DNA of 60,356 bases from Dimargaris cristalligena (Eukaryota; Kickxellomycota; Dimargaritomycetes; Dimargaritales; Dimargaritaceae). Every line of letters begins with the position of its first letter. Position 1 is the first letter of the stretch. A program made the translations under genes and the position numbers. The stretch lies in NCBI GenBank assembly GCA_027576995.1, contig JANBQC010000096.1, positions 1 through 60,356 of the forward strand. Reading direction: 5' to 3'. Shown here in pieces: positions 46,202 to 59,132 of this stretch. The notes beneath the pieces are model-generated. The model ran no database searches. It was not told where the DNA came from and worked only from the letters and a program-made list of their open reading frames with translations.

Positions 46202-48497
46202 GGCAACAAAAACTTAACAACACGGGGATTAGGTGAGTTGAAAACTGAAGATAGGTAGTGATAGGAAATAAGCGTATGTTACGTGATTAAATACGGCAGA
46301 GTGAGAGAGATAGTGCTGGAAATAATATGGCTAAAACTGAATGGGCGGCGCATCTGATATATATATATACATATATATATATATTCAAAGATTGGCTTTA
46401 TACAAACACGCTTATTCTACGTCTCTTTGGCTAACTGGGGTGTTCTTATGGGTGCACAGCCACTGTAATGACGTGGAGGCGCGATACCTAACATGGTGAA
46501 AACAAGAAGCTGCTCCAAAACCTACCATTTCGAGTTATCTCAGGATGGTGGTTAGAGATCTGCGTCCTGCACCGAGGCCATCACTGCGCAGCTTCGTAAG
46601 TCCGCTACTCTTTCCCTAGCTATACAACGCTCGAAATTTGATCTACCTTTGCTCACCCCCACTACAGCACAACATACATCCGCACATAGATCCAGGCTAT
46701 CGCATGTTAAGTGAATACGCCACTACCCCAATACCAAATAGGCCAGGATGTACTACAGTTTGGGGATGCACTGGCTGGGATACGTGCTCATCAACCAGCT
46801 GAAATCCCTCGATTTTGCTATTCTGGTCTATCCTCATGGCTATCAACCTAAATGGTCAAGCTAGATTGGATATCATGATACCCCACCGCAGTTATCATCT
46901 AAATGCCTGAGGCTGTAAAGTACTCCTAAAAAAGGCACCCCGAAACTATGGCCTATGCGAGCGCAGCGTATTTGGACATATGCTCACAATGCCCCCTACT
47001 TGTCGGATGTTGTGTATATAAGATACACAGATCATCTACGGATAACCTGTACCATTGCTCAGGAAGCTCTCTGATGCACCGTATATTAATAGAGGGGTTT
47101 GAGCAAACTCCAGCCTGGAGTTAAAGGGATTTTACATTGCCATGCACCAATATATGTTATACTTTGATAGTGTATTCCACCCTCTACTTAATATTAGGCC
47201 ACAGCTAATTCCCTCGATAGGTTCCTATTAGACCGAGCACACAAAGCGAGCTATTCTATATCCAGAGAAAACCTATGCATAAAATGGAACAATCGTCCGT
47301 AGGGCGGTAGAGTTGAGATAATCAATACCATTAGCTGAACACCAGGTCTAGCGAAGTAGTCTGGAACATTGATGATATCCACTTGTTTAACTGATTGGTG
47401 TGTATTATTCCTTAGTCGGCCTGAATATCGTGCATATCCGGCATTTGATGTCGCTCCTTCGTCTCTTTTTAAGAAATGAACATGGTAAGGATTGATATGG
47501 GTCGGTAGCTATCCAAGTTTACTGGATTTAAATTTGAGGTAATTAATACGCCATGGTTACAGTTGGAGTATTTAGCAGTGTCTTAGTACAACCTCTACAA
47601 CCATGCTGAGGTGGAGAGGGTTTACTTAAACCTGCACATATAGAATGGCAAGCCCAAGCTATAGTGGCTTTAGAGAATAGTAGCCCAAGTTAAGATTAGC
47701 CTATGTCTGGATTGCTTCTTTAATATTCGTAATGGATTTGCTAACCCCAAGTTCTGTGACTGAATTCCGATTTTCTTTAGGATCGCACCGATGACAAGAA
47801 TTTCAGACTACTATGATTCAGGTACTGCACCACTGACATTGGTACCAAATACGCCCCCAATAACGGGTATAAAACTATACTTAATCAGAATATCTGATTA
47901 ACCAGAGACTTAGTATATTGTGCATATTTAGTATCTTCGTAGGCGAGTGTTGCCGAATTTAGGACATGGACCGTGTACTATCCCTGTGCAAGTGCCCTCC
48001 AGGCCATCCTATCCTTCGACATATGCTGGTAGTTATCGCCGCAATTTTTTTTACCATGATCATGTTTTTTGTGATGAACGTTGTTCTAAGTTTTCCCCAG
48101 AAGAGGTGGTTTATATCTGTATTCAATTACACTTGATGAATAAAACTACATTGATACTAAATTATAGCAGAAATGGGGCTTCCAAGCCACCTACGCGAAA
48201 TAAAGGCATGAAGATGGGGTGCGTCGATGCCTTTTGCCAGATTTATCAACTGTAATTTGTACCAGGTGGTACATATGAAGTTCAGCTGTAACAGCTGCCG
48301 AATTGGTCATGCACCTAAACCTTGCAGTCTAACTTATTACATTTACTATTTCTCCTTTTTCCTAATACACCCCAGTCGAGAATTGAACCCTTCAATGGTA
48401 ACCTAACCTGAACATTCCCTTTACTACGTTATTTGACCCGTCCTTACGGCAATACGCAACCGCCTCGTACTTTCTACAATATTACTTTCCCGGGAAC
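46202..48497. other. Intergenic, about 2.3 kb
   Basis: No gene supported. A short plus frame at 46545-46595 (MVVRDLRPAPRPSLRSF before GTAAGT) could be an orphan first exon, but I find no partner. A 102-codon plus frame at 47947-48255 matches nothing. Confidence 0.4.
46357..46385 (-). promoter_or_regulatory. TA run upstream of the peptide gene at 46201
   Basis: Two blocks of alternating TA interrupted by one C, 156-184 bp before the ATG, with CAGTTTTAGCC about 20 bp downstream on the minus strand. TATA-like function is inference. Confidence 0.35.
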
Positions 48498-50259
48498 ATG
48501 TCGAAGAAGCTTCAAATCAACTCGTCAGCCGTAAGTAGAGCTTCGTAACCTCATCTGGCTCCACCAGATTCACCGCAATGAACGTTGTCCCATGTCGCAG
48601 CCCTACATAGGCATTGCTTATGGCCAATTAGAACGATTTGAGACTATCCCTCATATCCTGGGTGTTACTAACCCACTAACTTATTCGCAATTTACCGATG
48701 GCGGGCTATTAGTTGCTTGACTTCAAGTCTTTACTTAATCAACACAAGAAAGTCACCCCCGCCGAACGAACCGAGGCACGCACCAAAAAGACCCTGAAGA
48801 AGGTAATAAAGCGAGTTTCAGTTCGACCTATCCTATTCGATGTTATTATTCATTTTTGTAGTGCTCATTTCTCCTTGAGCCTTGTCAACTAGCTCCGAAA
48901 CTATTGGCTAAACTAATCGTCTATATATGAACTAGGGGGGATATCCATCCTTAATTTTAACAAAAAATAATATTAATATAGTCAGTATTGGCCGAAAACA
49001 AGGGCGTTCAAGATCGGATACAGCGTGACCTCTCCGGACCCCGTACTTATCGCAAGGGTGAAGAACCCAGCGATCAGACTGTTCACCAGGCCCTGGTCCA
49101 AAAGGCCGCTCTCTATGACCAACTTCGTAAGCGCAAACTGAATGGGGCGGACGCCTTGTCCACGAAAAAAGAACATCTACTGGTGGACTTTGATGCCAAG
49201 TACCTCGCTGCATCGTCGTCGTCCTCCAGCAGTTCCAGCTCTGATTCGAATGACTCCTCAAGTGAAAGCGATGATGATGATCCGATGGAGGAATTTATCG
49301 ACGAATTCGGTCGAACGCGGACGCTACCTCGCAGCTTAATTCCCCCGGAATTACGGCCGGCCGGGGCTAGTCCACCCACTCAACCGGCCGGCGATACGAC
49401 TACCCCGTCCGGGATGGGTGGGCTACATACCCAATGTTCGGATACGCCCAGGCTTAATAGTGTTGATATTCACCGGATACGGGAAGGGGGCGGTGGTGAT
49501 TCAGGTGAGTACTTCATACTTCATTTGGAAGAGGAGAGTGTACCATGGAATTTCCATCGGTGGTTTAACTCCCTGGGTGGGCATATCCAACATACTGTTT
49601 ATAATCACTAAAACCTAGCCCAGACTGACGACTTAAGATTTGCTATTTCTATTGTGTACATATATTTTATTATTTTGGATGCGGCTTTCATTTGTCCTTG
49701 TTGGGTTGGTTAGATATTGATCTCCCCACTTACTACGACTACCGCGGCGAAAATCGGAATCTTGGAGCCGCTCATTTCCGGTTGTCTATGGATGAAACCA
49801 CTCGGAAGCAACAGCTACGGGAACTGAAAAGGTTGCGGAAAGAGGTAAGTTGTTCACCAACCTGCGTTCTAATATTGGCACCTCCAGCTGAGCATGTAGT
49901 TGCTGAGAGATCGCCCTTAGAAACCCATTATGTTTGATGTAATCATGCTTTGTGCTACCCTTGCTTTAACCAGTATGATTCTACAGCGTATTAATTTTCG
50001 GTAACTACCCCCCTTATTACATAATGTGGTACGGTATGCGCTTTTCCCGTATTAGACTAAACGAAAGCGCCAGGAGTATAAAGATTCGCGGCGTAAACTG
50101 GGCGACTTGGGTCCGGATAATAGTGTACCTACTGAGCAATGCCCGTCCGTAGTGGCCAAGCCAAAGTCAGCCGAGCCGACTTTACCGGCCTTGGAAGTCG
50201 ATATTGACGCCTTCCTCCAAAACATCCGGTCCGAGGCCGAGAAATCACCTTCCAAATAA
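48498..50259 (+). CDS. CCDC174: CCDC174-type nuclear protein (326 aa)
   Basis: Five exons: 48498-48530, 48713-48802, 48982-49504, 49714-49844, 50056-50259; 981 nt, all phases agree. CCDC174 associates with the exon-junction/spliceosome machinery in animals. Matching landmarks: an N-terminal SSALLDFKSLL; SVLAENKGVQDRIQRDL; KAALYDQLRKRK; LVDFDAKY; a Ser/Asp-rich acidic run; EFIDEFGRTRTLPRSLIPP (the conserved D-x-x-GR-x-R motif); and YRGENRNLGAAHFRLSMDETTRKQQLRELKRLRKETKRKRQEYKD split over exons 4-5. It is shorter than the human protein (~467 aa). Like SF1 and the SR cyclophilin in this window it belongs to pre-mRNA processing; the co-location is probably chance. Confidence 0.85.
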
Positions 50260-50512
50260 GCCTGACCTATCCCTGGATGCTGCCAATGGCTTCTAATCTA
50301 TTTTCTGTAACATATAAATCGAATCCACTAAAGCCAGCTTAGACCTCTCCACCGAGTCCTAAAAATGCATATGCCGTCGCAACTGAAGGACTACTAAACG
50401 CATTCCCGTCGAGTATTTGACTAGCCTTTATTATAGGTAATTAACTAGCGATTCGAGGCAAGCAACAGTTAAACTAGTTGGCTATAAATAATGAAAAAAG
50501 GCGAGTAGGCAT

Positions 50513-52066
<1,554 letters not shown>

Positions 52067-52593
52067 TGTGACTGAGCTTTAAGGGTAGGTTATGTAGGGT
52101 AGAGTTTGAATGGTTAAAGTAGAGTTATTCAATAGACAGAAGGAATCTAAGCAAAGAAGGCTTGGGGGACCTATATGGGCGGGAAACCACCAACCCGCCG
52201 CTGAGACGGTTAGTTTGGGTGGCAAGTGTGGGGACACTTCCTTGATTGATTATGGTGATTGCATTCTCCAGTCTGGGCTGGGTGTGGACGGTGGTTGGCT
52301 GGTTAGATGATATATCCACCACAAAGAGCTATATCCAATTAGAACCCTGGAAATATAGCGCCCATTGAAATGCGCCAGGCTAAAGCGAACCTCCCGGAAT
52401 GCCAGCAACGGCTGCAGCTCCTTGCTCAGTTTAGACAGACCATCTTTCCTACATTACCGTGTCTAACCTTCATTTACACAAGAGAAGCCGCCGACCCTCG
52501 CCACAATTGTTCTAGTAGTCCCCGGCGTCATTAGCCGAACCACATCTGTACTATCCGTTTTTTTTTTCTAACTAAAAAAAGCTGCTTCCAGCC
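52067..52593. promoter_or_regulatory. Bidirectional promoter region (SFA1-type gene / cyclophilin)
   Basis: 527 bp between two divergent start codons. No clear TATA is seen. A T-rich tract directly precedes the cyclophilin ATG. Confidence 0.5.
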
Positions 52594-54598
52594 ATGGCAA
52601 CTCCAGCCATTCTCCCGCGCGTCTTTTTTGACATTGACTTGGACGGCCAACGCCTCGGCCGGATCGTGTTTGAATTGTTCGTCCGTGATGCGCCCCAGAC
52701 GGCCGAGAACTTCCGCTGTCTCTGTACGGGCGAGCGGGGCATGGGCCCCAGCAGCCAAATGCCCCTCCACTACAAGGGTTCGATTTTCCACCGGATTATC
52801 AAGGGTTTCATGCTCCAGGGGGGCGATTTTGTCCGACGTAATGGTAAAGGCGGGGAAAGCATTTACGGGGCAACCTTCCCCGACGAAAATTTAAAGCGCC
52901 AGCATGACGAGGATGGCCTTCTTTCCATGGCTAACCGGGGTCCTAATACGAATAGTTCCCAGTTCTTTATCACCGTACGTCCAACCCCGCACTTGGACGG
53001 TAAGCACGTTGTGTTCGGACGCGTTATCCTAGGCATGGACATTGTGCACCATCTCGAAAGCGTGCCCGTGGATGAGAAAGACCGGCCTACTGGAATCGTC
53101 ATGATCTCCCACTGCGGTGAACTGGAATTACGCCTGCCGCCGCACCTTCAGCGTAAGTTAGCCTGTAATTATTTATTGTATCTTCCCTAATTAGCTGGCG
53201 TTTTGCCCAGCATTATATTAGCTCGTGGGCGCTCACGCATGTCTATGGATGATTTTTATATTCGCCCTGTGCATCCCGTAACGTTCCTATATTTTTTTTA
53301 ACATACATTCCTTCCTAACAAGCACGCTTAAACATATGTCAAATATTCACAACCACTTCCCACTATAGCCAAGCCGCAGGTAGCGAGTAATGCCAGTGAT
53401 AATTCGCATTCAAGCGTCTCGGACCGATCCGCCGACTCAGAGGCCTCTGCTTCCGACTCCGCCAGCGATTCCGAAAGCAGCCGTTCGAGGTCTCGTCGCC
53501 GTCGTCACCGCCATCATCACAAATCACGTAAATCGAGCCATCGCTCTCATAAAAAGTCCAAGCGAGTACGCTCGTCGCGATCGAGCAAGCATAAGCGGCA
53601 ATCCGGTAGAAAACGTCACCGTCGCCACCGCAGTTCCTCCCGATCAACTGATGGCAGCGATTCCTCTGCCAGCGCTTCAGAAGATAATAATAAGTCAGAT
53701 GGTAGCTTGTCCCGATCACCGCCCCGTCGGCGCAGCCATCGTCGGCATGGAGAGCGTCGCCACCATCGTAGCCGCCGCAGTCGCAGTCACAAACACTGTC
53801 CGAGCCGCAGTGGCAGTCGCAGCCGCAGTGGTAGTCGTAGCCGTAGCCCAAGCCGAGGCGGAACCCACCACAAGAGGGGCAGCTCCCGGGGTTCCAATGG
53901 CTTGCGTCGACGAAAATCCCATACCCGTCGTTCCGCCAGCCCTAGTCCTAGTCCTGTGAAAGAGACCCCAGTCCTTACCGCCAGTAGTCCTCTCCGCGAA
54001 CCATCGGTCCAATCCCGCCGGGCCAGTCCGCCTGTTGATCCTCGTTCCAAATCGCCTTCCCAGGCTCGATCGCAGTCGCGGTCGCGGACTCGATCTCTGT
54101 CTCCGTCTCCGGATATATCCGACGGCGAAATCGTGGCCGACTTGATCAAACGACGATCCTCCCGTCGTCGGTATATTTCTCGCAGTCCCTCCCGTCGCCC
54201 CAAGCACCGTCGTCGACATGGCTCCCCGTCAGTCTCACGCTCGCGGTCGTACTCATACTCTCGCTCCCGGTCTCCCCCACGATCATCCCGATACCGCCGG
54301 CCCAGTCCTTCGGCTCGCTGCTCCGGGTATTCAAGGAACGAGCTTCGGGGCCGCCGTAATCGGTCGCGATCAACCTCCCCTAGTGTCAAATACAAGGGCC
54401 GCGGTCGCATGGTAAGTTGATTTTTTATTACTTTATGATACGCATATACCCTGTGTGCCCTATTAATTTGGGTTTAACTCACCGGGCTTATTTTTAAAAC
54501 AGCGACTAGATTGGCCAGATGTATATACTAACCTCGCTATATGTGCTTTCTCTTAATGACATCTTATTTATATTTTGCAGACCTACCGGGGCCGATAG
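52594..54598 (+). CDS. Cyclophilin with C-terminal RS domain (539 aa)
   Basis: Exons 52594-53152, 53369-54411, 54581-54598 (the last codes TYRGR); 1620 nt in phase. Residues 6-180 form a peptidyl-prolyl isomerase with catalytic R67, F72 and Q75 ([15 protein letters not shown]), [16 protein letters not shown] (111-127) and the CypA Trp121 position occupied by His133 ([13 protein letters not shown]). That His is usual in the PPIG/NKTR branch and lowers cyclosporin binding. Residues ~190-535 are Arg/Ser/His-rich with many RS, SRSR and SPSP units, the mark of nuclear-speckle SR-cyclophilins that touch splicing factors or the Pol [13 protein letters not shown] within the tail resembles the conserved short block of the PPIG group. 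Shorter than human PPIG (754 aa). Confidence 0.92.
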
Positions 54599-54793
54599 AC
54601 TAGGATGTATTAGCGTGCAATAGCCGGTGTGGTTCTGTTTTTGAGTTAGTCATATTCGGATATCTGTTATATATCTATATATAAATTTGCACTGAGATTG
54701 TCCTACTTGAGCCATCTAATACGGTTTTTCAGTTCGTCTTCCTGAGGGCCTCATATAAGGCACTCTAGATAGTAGTGGCTTCGCAAAGTGGTA
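54599..54793. other. 3' region of the cyclophilin gene
   Basis: Short AT-rich stretch with a TA run near 54665-54685; no gene. Confidence 0.5.
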
Positions 54794-54937
54794 ATATGGG
54801 AGTAGTTCAACAAGGCTGTATAACGAAAAATCCATTTGATGAGGCAAATACTACTGGTTGAAAATTAATATCCCACTGATTTTCCCATACACATATCGGT
54901 TAAAACCTTATACAACCAAGCTGAATTTCACCCATAT
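54794..54937 (+). mobile_element. MITE-like inverted-repeat element, copy C (144 bp)
   Basis: Starts ATATGGGAGTAGTTCAACAA and ends GCTGAATTTCACCCATAT; the arms are an imperfect inverted repeat of about 30 bp (both continue to TGTATAA). The interior has GATGAGGCAAATACTACTGG. It is nearly identical to the reverse of copy A in MAF1, so these two copies are probably the youngest. Confidence 0.8.
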
Positions 54938-55702
54938 TGACCCGGTTATCACTACCTGATATCGTGAACTGGCCGACTCTGACTTTCACAATGGATGTTA
55001 AGCAGCACTCTTTTCCCAGCGGATACAGTGTGACCTATTGTCTGTTGGCCAAATTGCTTTCCTTGGCCAATTGCCTGAGACCGGGTGTTCCAAGTTGCGG
55101 CAATTCCTCAAATTAGTGGGACTTGTCGCATTTGCACCAATCGTTGAGGGGTGCAAGTTAGGGGGGTTGGCGGAGAAAATCAACCACAATGCTATAGTCA
55201 CGAAATGTATCCCCCCCTCCTTTATTATTAACATGCATCGGATTGGGCAGTAGCCACGTCTCGGTGGTATTATTCCCGAAAGATGCCCCAAGTTTCCGGC
55301 CATTTATGATAAGCGGCTGAGCCGACGCTTTATAAAGATATGCTCTATGTACTTCACAGTGGGCTGGGTTGGGTAAAGAATAGAAATGTTATTTATTTGC
55401 ACTGGGTTTACATATATGGTTTGGTAATCCCTTTTCTGCGCCTACAAAGATCACATGTTGAGGTGAACAGTCTCGTATAGACTACTATATTAATGTGACA
55501 CGTCGCTGGGAAGAGGGGGGCAGCAATCCCCCACTCACAATCACTTCCCTTACCCCATACCTCGTGCACCCGTCGCTTTCCAACAATATAACGTATTCCT
55601 CCGAACTGCTCCAACCCACCTAGCGTTCTCTCTTTATTTGGCTCCTCGCCTCATATTGTAAATCGGATAAACTAGTCCATTGTTTCCCTTCTCTGATAGC
55701 CG
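54938..55702. other. Intergenic upstream of the hydrolase
   Basis: A 42-codon frame at 54992 (MDVKQHSFPSGYSVTYCLLA) faintly recalls a PAP2 FPSGH motif but lacks the His and any partner motif. Otherwise empty. Confidence 0.4.
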
Positions 55703-57297
55703 ATGCGCAACGAACTCACAAGCCGCTTCACCAGTTCCTGTCCTATGGTCAAGGGCGCGCGACCGGGCCAAAGGCTCGTGGCCGAGGTATTCCGGCCCAA
55801 TTCTCTTACCACCGAGGCAGGGCCAACCCTGCCTGGGCAACCGGTTACCTTGCTTATGGCCCACGCTTCCGGATTTCACAAAGAGGTTTGGTATCCAATA
55901 ATCAACGACCTGTCCCTAACCAGCGCCGCATGGGCCGAGCAGCCCTATGATGCGGGAGTTCGGGCGTACAGGGCTTTCCCCAATCGACTCCAGAAACCCA
56001 AGCGAGGAGAGTCGGCCACACCCGGCGACGAAACCTCCCCTACCCCTGGGCCAGCCTGGTATATTCACCACATCATAGTCTTTGACGTCTGCGACCACGG
56101 GGATAGCGCGGCCCTGAACCAGCCGACGCTCCCTTCGAAAAGTAAGTCCAAGCTTTCCTATTCAGATATCTCGCCGGCACCAGCATGGATGTCCTCTAAA
56201 CTGATCCCCCCCCTATGCATGGAGAGCAGGTGGTAAATTCGCTTGAACTAACTCCCAACCCCCTTCCCAATAACGTATTGGATTGAAACGACCGGCACGA
56301 TAACCATATCCACGGCACTGCCATCACCCCCATTGTACCGGCATTCACAGCAACATGGTTTGACAATGCCCGCGATATTATTGCCCTGGTGGACCAGCTA
56401 AGCTGTAGAGGCGCCCTAATCGGCATAGGCCATTCTTATGGCGCCACTTCAATGTAAGCGAGATGATCTCAATCATATTTTCTCCTGAATGGGGTCGTTG
56501 TTAATCATAATCGTAATCACTGTCAGTCACAATCAGTTTTGAGTACACACCCTATCTGTAGCCCAGAGGTGCTGTGATTTTTCTATTTATTTTAAATAAT
56601 AATAATTTAAGTTTCTATGACTATCACCAACCCTTCCCCCCTGGGCAATAGGTTACTGGCCCAAATTATGTGGCCCACGCTATTCGACGCATTACTTATG
56701 ATAGAGCCCGCCATTCCCTTCGCCGGGCGTCACTACTGGGAAATGCGGTTCGATTTCATTCTAAAGCGCAAACGCGTCTGGCCTGACTATACATCGGCCC
56801 TGGCATATTTTCAGAAACACCCCTTTTACCAAAGCTGGGACCCCCGGTCCTTGGCCATTTATGTCCAATACGGATTGACTCCAATGACCGCTGACCCCTT
56901 GTCCAGCGGTGGGAGCGCAGAGTCCGAATCCTCGACAAAACGGAACTCCGGCCAAGACCCGGGCCCGATCGCCGTTACCTTCAAATGCACCCCCGAAGTC
57001 GAGCACCAAGCATTTCTAGCGGGGGCAATTGATGGGGTGTGGCTTTTTAATCGACTGATTGACATTGTCTGCCCTTTGCGGTATATTATGGGGACCGATT
57101 CCAATATTTGTCCTAACGACCGGTTTGCCCAAGCCCATGTATCAGCCAGCTATACGGCGGATTTGCATTTCATCGCCCAATCAGGGCATATGGTGGTTAT
57201 GGAGTCCCCCCAGACAATAGCCGACCAGGTTTCCCGTTTCATCGGCCATGGTCTAGCATGGCAGAAGGGCCCGCCTGCCCTTCAACCCCGACTGTAA
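55703..57297 (+). CDS. Alpha/beta hydrolase, Lpx1-like (395 aa)
   Basis: Exons 55703-56141, 56351-56453, 56652-57297; 1188 nt in phase (junctions PSK|TTWFDNARD and GHSYGATS|MLLAQIM). The fold reads VTLLMAHASGFHKEVWYPII, FDVCDHGDSAALNQ, WFDNARDIIALVDQL, GIGHSYGATS (nucleophile S175), LFDALLMIEPAIPF, YIMGTDSNI (acid) and SGHMVVMESP (His). Segment order and spacing resemble yeast peroxisomal lipase Lpx1 and fungal relatives. The C-terminus is QPRL-stop; PRL is a weak PTS1-like tripeptide, so a peroxisomal location is possible but inferred. A Ser/Gly/Glu-rich insertion lies before VTFKCTPEVE. Confidence 0.82.
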
Positions 57298-57497
57298 GCG
57301 ACACATTGGGAGGCTCCGAGCTTGGTTATAATTAGATACTGACTGGTATATTGCTATTTACAGATCCGCTGATATCCACCGATACTAAATTTTGAGATAT
57401 GGAAGAAAAGTTAACTGAATGTAATGTAATTATTATACATGGGAGTTATGGAGCATCGGATAGAAGGATTAAACTATACTTATCATTCAGGGAAGAT

Positions 57498-59072
57498 TCA
57501 AGTGGTCTTATCGTGGAGTAGCCGGGGTAAAATACTATCCACCAGGGCGATCCCCTTGGCTGTGGGCCATAGGGTCATGGAAACTGGCAACGTTTCAACT
57601 ATTTCGGCGGTCAGGTTAGCTTTGGGGGGAGCATCGTCGAAAACCCGGGCGGTACCCCAGTTTAAATGCCCGCTCTCCACCAGCTCCTGCATCCGTGCCA
57701 TATCGATCATCTCGCCCAAATCGTTGGTGTTTCCGTACCGCCGGAGGCGACTCAAAGGCAGACCCTCCCGCATCCGGAGGCCAAACATCAGCAACTCCTC
57801 CCGGGCCTCTTGGTCGGTGAGCTCCGTCTCGAGCCGTAAACCGTGGCCCAATTCTTCGCACTGTTGCATCCAGGTCGGTGGGTGGGGGATACGGATGGTA
57901 CGTTTCCGCCGGCCGGTCTGGGGATCCGTAACTCGCCCATGGGCCCCGGGTCCGATGCCCACGTAATCCAGGCCCCGCCAGTAAGCTGAGTTGTGGCTAC
58001 TTTGATGGGGCCAGGACAGCCACGTCTGCGGATTCGCTAATAAAGTAGAGCCGTTGTTCACTAGGTCCGGTGGGTTAGTAGGGCCCGGGCCGGGAAAGGA
58101 ATCCGCCGCCTCCAGACGGGCAAAGCTAGATACCTCATAGTGATGGAACCGATGGGCGGCGCATGTCTCGATGGTGGCCTCATACATCTCCGAGAGTAAG
58201 TCGTCGCTAGCCCGCTGAAGTTTCCCCGCCTCGAGGGCCCGGAATAGGGCCGTGCCGCGTTTCCAGGTTAGTTCGTACAGGGACATGTGCGACCCAGCAC
58301 ACTCTAGCCCTATGTTTAACTCCTTCACCCAGTCGGAGACGGTCGATTGATCCGGTCGACCGTAGATCAAATCAAACGTCACTCCACCCACACCCACACC
58401 CATACCTCCTCCACCACCACTGGGAAATAGCGCATGGCATTGGGCCAAGGCCCGCAGGGCTTCGGTGACGGAGTGGTTCCGCCCCAACTGCCGCAGGGCC
58501 GGCTCATTGAGGGCCTGGAGCCCCAGGGACAGTCGGTTGATCCCTAGCGCCCGGAAGGCTCGTAATTTCCCCGTCTCGAGGGTGGTCGGGTTGGCTTCAA
58601 GAGTGATTTCAGTTGTTGCGGGATCGATGCGGCAGTAGTGTTGCACCGTGTTCAAAAGTTTGGCCAGGGTGGCGGGTGGGGCCAAGCTGGGGGTTCCCCC
58701 GCCGAAATAAATACTACGTACCACTTGGTTAGGGGGGCGTTCGGCCAGGCTGGTCCGTAGCTCCCGGTCTAGGGCCGACGTGAGTCGTTCAACGTCCGGC
58801 TGGGCCACTACATACTTGTTGAAATTGCAATAGGTGCAGTGACTTTGGCAATACGGCCAGTGAACGTAAATGGCCAGGGGCGGGGGGGATCTTGGTACGG
58901 GTAAGGAAGCCAACGGCGGTGGGGAATCCGGGATAGAGGTGGCCCGACTATTAATGGTCCGGCGGCAGAAAAGGTCAGGGGAGGGCAAATGCAAAAACGA
59001 CCGGTTCTGGGGGCTGGTCGGGCAATGGCGGAAAAAGTACCGAGTATGCGGGTGGCCCAGGTGTGTTCGCAT
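57498..59072 (-). CDS. HEMW: HemW/RSAD1-like radical SAM protein (524 aa)
   Basis: Single exon. Homologues (bacterial HemW, human RSAD1) bind a 4Fe-4S cluster, SAM and heme and are thought to hand heme to respiratory proteins; they are often misannotated as coproporphyrinogen oxidase. The radical-SAM motif CQSHCTYC gives C75, C79 and C82, followed by FGGGTPSL, EANPTTLETGKL, INRLSLGLQAL and FDLIYGRPDQ. HemW proteins lack the extra N-terminal residues of HemN, which fits here. The N-terminus from MRTHLGHPHTRYFFRH is basic, a likely mitochondrial presequence. An ATG 60 nt upstream (59132) would add a hydrophobic MVYFLKLLILSHSSPLL. A poly-Gly insertion (GGGGGMGVGVGG) interrupts one strand. Converges with the hydrolase gene, 200 bp apart. 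Confidence 0.92.
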   Translation of the reverse strand: MRTHLGHPHTRYFFRHCPTSPQNRSFLHLPSPDLFCRRTINSRATSIPDSPPPLASLPVPRSPPPLAIYVHWPYCQSHCTYCNFNKYVVAQPDVERLTSALDRELRTSLAERPPNQVVRSIYFGGGTPSLAPPATLAKLLNTVQHYCRIDPATTEITLEANPTTLETGKLRAFRALGINRLSLGLQALNEPALRQLGRNHSVTEALRALAQCHALFPSGGGGGMGVGVGGVTFDLIYGRPDQSTVSDWVKELNIGLECAGSHMSLYELTWKRGTALFRALEAGKLQRASDDLLSEMYEATIETCAAHRFHHYEVSSFARLEAADSFPGPGPTNPPDLVNNGSTLLANPQTWLSWPHQSSHNSAYWRGLDYVGIGPGAHGRVTDPQTGRRKRTIRIPHPPTWMQQCEELGHGLRLETELTDQEAREELLMFGLRMREGLPLSRLRRYGNTNDLGEMIDMARMQELVESGHLNWGTARVFDDAPPKANLTAEIVETLPVSMTLWPTAKGIALVDSILPRLLHDKTT

Positions 59073-59132
59073 CCTTATATGCAATAGAGGTGAGGAGTGA
59101 GAAAGAATAAGCAGTTTTAAAAAGTATACCAA

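Noticed and set aside
46545..46595. Possible first exon ending at GTAAGT
   Set aside because: Only 17 codons, no downstream exon in phase, and the next gene (CCDC174) has its own well-supported start.
53716..54410. Antisense frames across the RS domain of the cyclophilin
   Set aside because: Arg/Ser codon repeats keep several frames open on both strands; only the plus frame joins the PPIase domain in phase.
54992..55120. Possible PAP2-phosphatase relic (QHSFPSGYSV)
   Set aside because: The catalytic His of FPSGH is Tyr, no KxxxxxxRP or second His motif nearby, and the frame is 42 codons long.
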